Both the position numbers and the translations under genes were made by a program. A stretch of DNA of 5,756 bases from Pseudomonadota bacterium. Its GTDB lineage: Bacteria; Desulfobacterota; Desulfobacteria; Desulfobacterales; Desulfobacteraceae. A model generated the notes under the pieces. That model made no database searches and had not been told where the DNA came from. It was given only the letters and a program-made list of their open reading frames with translations. Shown here piece by piece: positions 3,365 through 5,756 of the stretch. The stretch lies in NCBI GenBank assembly GCA_018812385.1, contig JAHJDU010000012.1, forward strand, positions 1 to 5,756, written 5' to 3'. Each line of letters begins with the position of its first letter. Position 1 is the first letter of the stretch.

Positions 3365-5756
3365 ATGACTGATGACAACAAACCTATTACTCCGGAAATA
3401 GTCGAAGAAGAAAATGAAAATAAAGATGGTCAACTGGTTCAGCAAAGCCTGAAACCGGATATTTTATATCTTATTCCCATCACTGGTCGTCCTCATTTGC
3501 CGGCACAGGTTCAACCCCTTATGGTCAGCAAGAAAAGATGGGAAGAAACGCTGATAAAGGCATCCAAAGATTCTAAAGATCTTTTGGGCCTTGCATATGT
3601 GGGAGAAGTAAAGGGGAAATACGTATATAAAGAGGATTTTCCCAAGGTTGGCTGCGTTGTCAGGATGCTGAATGTCGTGGATGTTCAGGGGAATATTCAG
3701 TTTATTGCCCAGGGACTTGAACGATTTCGAATCAAGCGGTTTCTTTCGGACAAACCGCCTTTTGTTGTCGAGGCCGAGTATTTTAAAAAAATAGAAGAAA
3801 ATGAAAATGAGCTAAAAGCCTATGCCATTGCAATTATTAATTCCATCAAGCAATTGCTCTCATTAAATCCATTATATTCCGAAGAAGTCAGGCAATATCT
3901 GGGGATGTTCAGCCCGGATCAACCCTCGCTTCTGACTGACTTTGCAGCAGGCATTACCACAGCCTCTGGTGATGATTTGCAGGAGGTTTTAGAGCTCACG
4001 TCTGTTATAGGCCGGATGAAAAAAGTGATGCTGCTGCTGCAAAAAGAAATAGAAATTGCAAAGCTCCAAAGCAAAATACAAAAAGACGTCAATACTCAGG
4101 TGGATGATAACAAACGTAAATTTTTTTTAAAAGAACAGCTTAAGGCAATCCAAAAGGAACTTGGACTGCAGAAAGATGATAAGACTTCGGATGTGGATAA
4201 ATTTAAAGAAAAGTTTGCAAACTTAAATCCGCCCGAACATGTGACCAAACGGTTTGATGAAGAGATTGAAAAATTATCCGTGCTTGAAACGGGCTCTTCA
4301 GAATACGGGGTTACCCGGAATTATCTGGATTGGATTACATCCTTTCCCTGGGGAATCTATTCCGAGGACAATATTGATATAAAGCGGGCTGAGGATGTCC
4401 TTGACCGGGATCATTCAGGGCTTTCCGACGTAAAAGAAAGAATCATAGAATTTTTTGCTGCTGGAATTTATAAAAAAGATATTGCAGGTTCCATTATCCT
4501 GTTTGTGGGTCCTCCCGGTGTTGGTAAAACCTCCATTGGTAAATCAATTGCAGAGGCTGTTGGAAGAAAGTTTTACAGATTCAGCCTTGGTGGGATGAGG
4601 GATGAGGCCGAGATTAAAGGGCATCGAAGAACCTATGTTGGGGCATTGCCCGGAAAACTGGTCCAGGCTTTAAAGGATACGAAAGTGGCCAATCCAGTGA
4701 TCATGCTGGATGAGGTGGATAAAATCGGAATGTCTTACCAGGGTGACCCTGCATCTGCCCTTCTTGAAGTGCTTGATCCAGAACAGAATTCCGAATTTCT
4801 CGATCATTACATGGATCTGCGGATTGATTTGTCAAAAGTCTTATTCATCTGCACGGCCAATCAGCTGGATACAATACCCAGACCGCTTCTGGACAGAATG
4901 GACAGGATTAATCTGTCCGGCTATATTACTGAAGAAAAGATGGAAATTGCCAGGAAACACCTGTGGCCAAAGCTTTTAAAGCGAAACAATCTGACATCCA
5001 AAGTGATCACCATTACAGATCCGACCATACGCTATCTCATTGATGGATATGCCAGGGAAGCTGGAGTCAGAAGTCTTGAAAAGCTTTTAAATAAGATCAT
5101 CAGAAAAAGCATTGTGGTCATATTAAAAGAAAAAAAAGAGAAAATCAGGATCAATATTAAAGCTCTTGATGATTTATTGGGGCCGCCGATTTTTAAACAT
5201 GAAGAATTGATGTCAGGCATCGGAGTTGTAACCGGGCTTGCCTGGACCCAGCTTGGCGGGGTAACCCTTACCATTGAGGCAGTAAGGGTTCATGGGAAAA
5301 CTCCTGGATTTCAATTGACAGGAAAACTGGGTGAAGTGATGCAGGAGTCCGCAACCATTGCCTATAGCTATGTAAGAGCAAATCTGAGGGTCTTTAAAAT
5401 TAATAAAAAATATTTTGATAGCGCCTTTATCCATATTCATGTACCAGAAGGGGCAACGCCAAAGGATGGCCCAAGTGCCGGGATTACTATAACCACGGCT
5501 CTTGTTTCTCTTGCAGCGGGAAGAGCGATCAAGCGCCCCCTTGCCATGACAGGAGAGATAACTTTGACAGGGAAAGTCCTTCCCGTGGGCGGTATAAAAG
5601 AGAAAATCATTGCAGCACGGCGATCAGGTATTCGTGAGATTATTCTGCCAGAAGGGTGCATGCCTGATTTTAAACAGCTTCCTGAGCACATTAAAGATGG
5701 CATCACATTTCATTTTGCCAAAAAATATAAAGACGTGTTTAAAATTGCATTTAATG
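3365..5756 (+). CDS. lon: ATP-dependent Lon protease (endopeptidase La), divergent N-domain type, 3' end cut by window
   Basis: An uninterrupted frame of 797 codons runs to the window edge. By comparison with E. coli Lon only the last few to a few dozen residues are missing. Lon is a cytoplasmic hexameric protease that unfolds and degrades damaged and regulatory proteins. An acidic leader (1-32) is followed by the substrate-binding domain (about 33-230), which opens with ILYLIPITGRPHLP. The linker RKFFLKEQLKAIQKELG (251-267) is typical of Lon. The AAA+ part has Walker A G382-PPGVGK388-T, Walker B L448-D449-E450, a TANQ sensor-1 segment, an LLDRMD arginine and sensor-2 R569 in GVRSLEK. The protease domain has PKDGPS704AG and GGIKEK747, the Ser-Lys dyad. 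The ATG at 3365 is preceded by AGAGGTG. The 'ITGRP..P' opening resembles second Lon paralogues such as Pseudomonas AsrA rather than classical Lon; this comparison is from memory. Confidence 0.97.
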   Translation, partial: MTDDNKPITPEIVEEENENKDGQLVQQSLKPDILYLIPITGRPHLPAQVQPLMVSKKRWEETLIKASKDSKDLLGLAYVGEVKGKYVYKEDFPKVGCVVRMLNVVDVQGNIQFIAQGLERFRIKRFLSDKPPFVVEAEYFKKIEENENELKAYAIAIINSIKQLLSLNPLYSEEVRQYLGMFSPDQPSLLTDFAAGITTASGDDLQEVLELTSVIGRMKKVMLLLQKEIEIAKLQSKIQKDVNTQVDDNKRKFFLKEQLKAIQKELGLQKDDKTSDVDKFKEKFANLNPPEHVTKRFDEEIEKLSVLETGSSEYGVTRNYLDWITSFPWGIYSEDNIDIKRAEDVLDRDHSGLSDVKERIIEFFAAGIYKKDIAGSIILFVGPPGVGKTSIGKSIAEAVGRKFYRFSLGGMRDEAEIKGHRRTYVGALPGKLVQALKDTKVANPVIMLDEVDKIGMSYQGDPASALLEVLDPEQNSEFLDHYMDLRIDLSKVLFICTANQLDTIPRPLLDRMDRINLSGYITEEKMEIARKHLWPKLLKRNNLTSKVITITDPTIRYLIDGYAREAGVRSLEKLLNKIIRKSIVVILKEKKEKIRINIKALDDLLGPPIFKHEELMSGIGVVTGLAWTQLGGVTLTIEAVRVHGKTPGFQLTGKLGEVMQESATIAYSYVRANLRVFKINKKYFDSAFIHIHVPEGATPKDGPSAGITITTALVSLAAGRAIKRPLAMTGEITLTGKVLPVGGIKEKIIAARRSGIREIILPEGCMPDFKQLPEHIKDGITFHFAKKYKDVFKIAFN

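Noticed and set aside
4710..4979. Plus-strand 89-codon open frame inside lon
   Set aside because: It is out of frame within the lon AAA+ module, whose own frame holds Walker B and sensor motifs. No ribosome site or family pattern supports it.
5437..5706. Minus-strand 89-codon open frame opposite the Lon protease domain
   Set aside because: It is antisense to the conserved Ser-Lys catalytic region, and its composition follows from that sequence.

Overview
The window carries four substantial genes and a fragment of a fifth, from a bacterium with moderate to low G+C. The mix of a Ugp-type ABC importer, a divergent second-type Lon protease and a DUF4143-type accessory ATPase, together with the codon usage, fits an anaerobic deltaproteobacterium (Desulfobacterota, perhaps Desulfobacterales). 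That placement is an impression from sequence style and was not tested.

Left part (1-1870, + strand). The window opens in the last codons of a ugpA-like permease gene. Five bases later comes a complete ugpE-like permease gene (69-989). Together they form the membrane part of an importer for sn-glycerol-3-phosphate, glycerophosphodiesters or a related compound. An 86-bp spacer then holds an in-frame duplicate of the UgpE C-terminal codons, an A/T-rich hairpin and a possible weak promoter. It leads to a HAD-IIB phosphatase gene (1076-1870), whose product may dephosphorylate something linked to the imported substrate.

Middle (1867-3030, - strand). A complete AAA ATPase/DUF4143 gene converges on the phosphatase gene and overlaps its stop codon by four bases. 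The protein has an N-terminal P-loop ATPase, a winged-helix segment and a C-terminal PD-(D/E)XK-like domain. It looks like an accessory gene with its own promoter. That promoter is embedded in a palindrome that could be an operator.

Intergenic region (3031-3364). This divergent control region holds the minus-strand ATPase promoter, two short palindromes, a roughly 108-bp imperfect inverted repeat with competing arms, and a plausible sigma-70 promoter for the rightward gene.

Right part (3365-5756, + strand). An ATP-dependent Lon protease gene is open to the window edge, with 797 codons visible and probably only a few tens of bases or less missing. All ATPase and protease catalytic motifs are present. 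Its N-terminal domain belongs to the divergent 'ITGRP-x-x-P' type rather than the classical Lon type.

I see no CRISPR array, tRNA, rRNA or transposase. Nothing clearly amounts to a new multi-gene system. The most unusual parts are the 3031-3364 control region, the tail duplication after ugpE and a T8 run in lon where slippage either way would release the N-domain alone.
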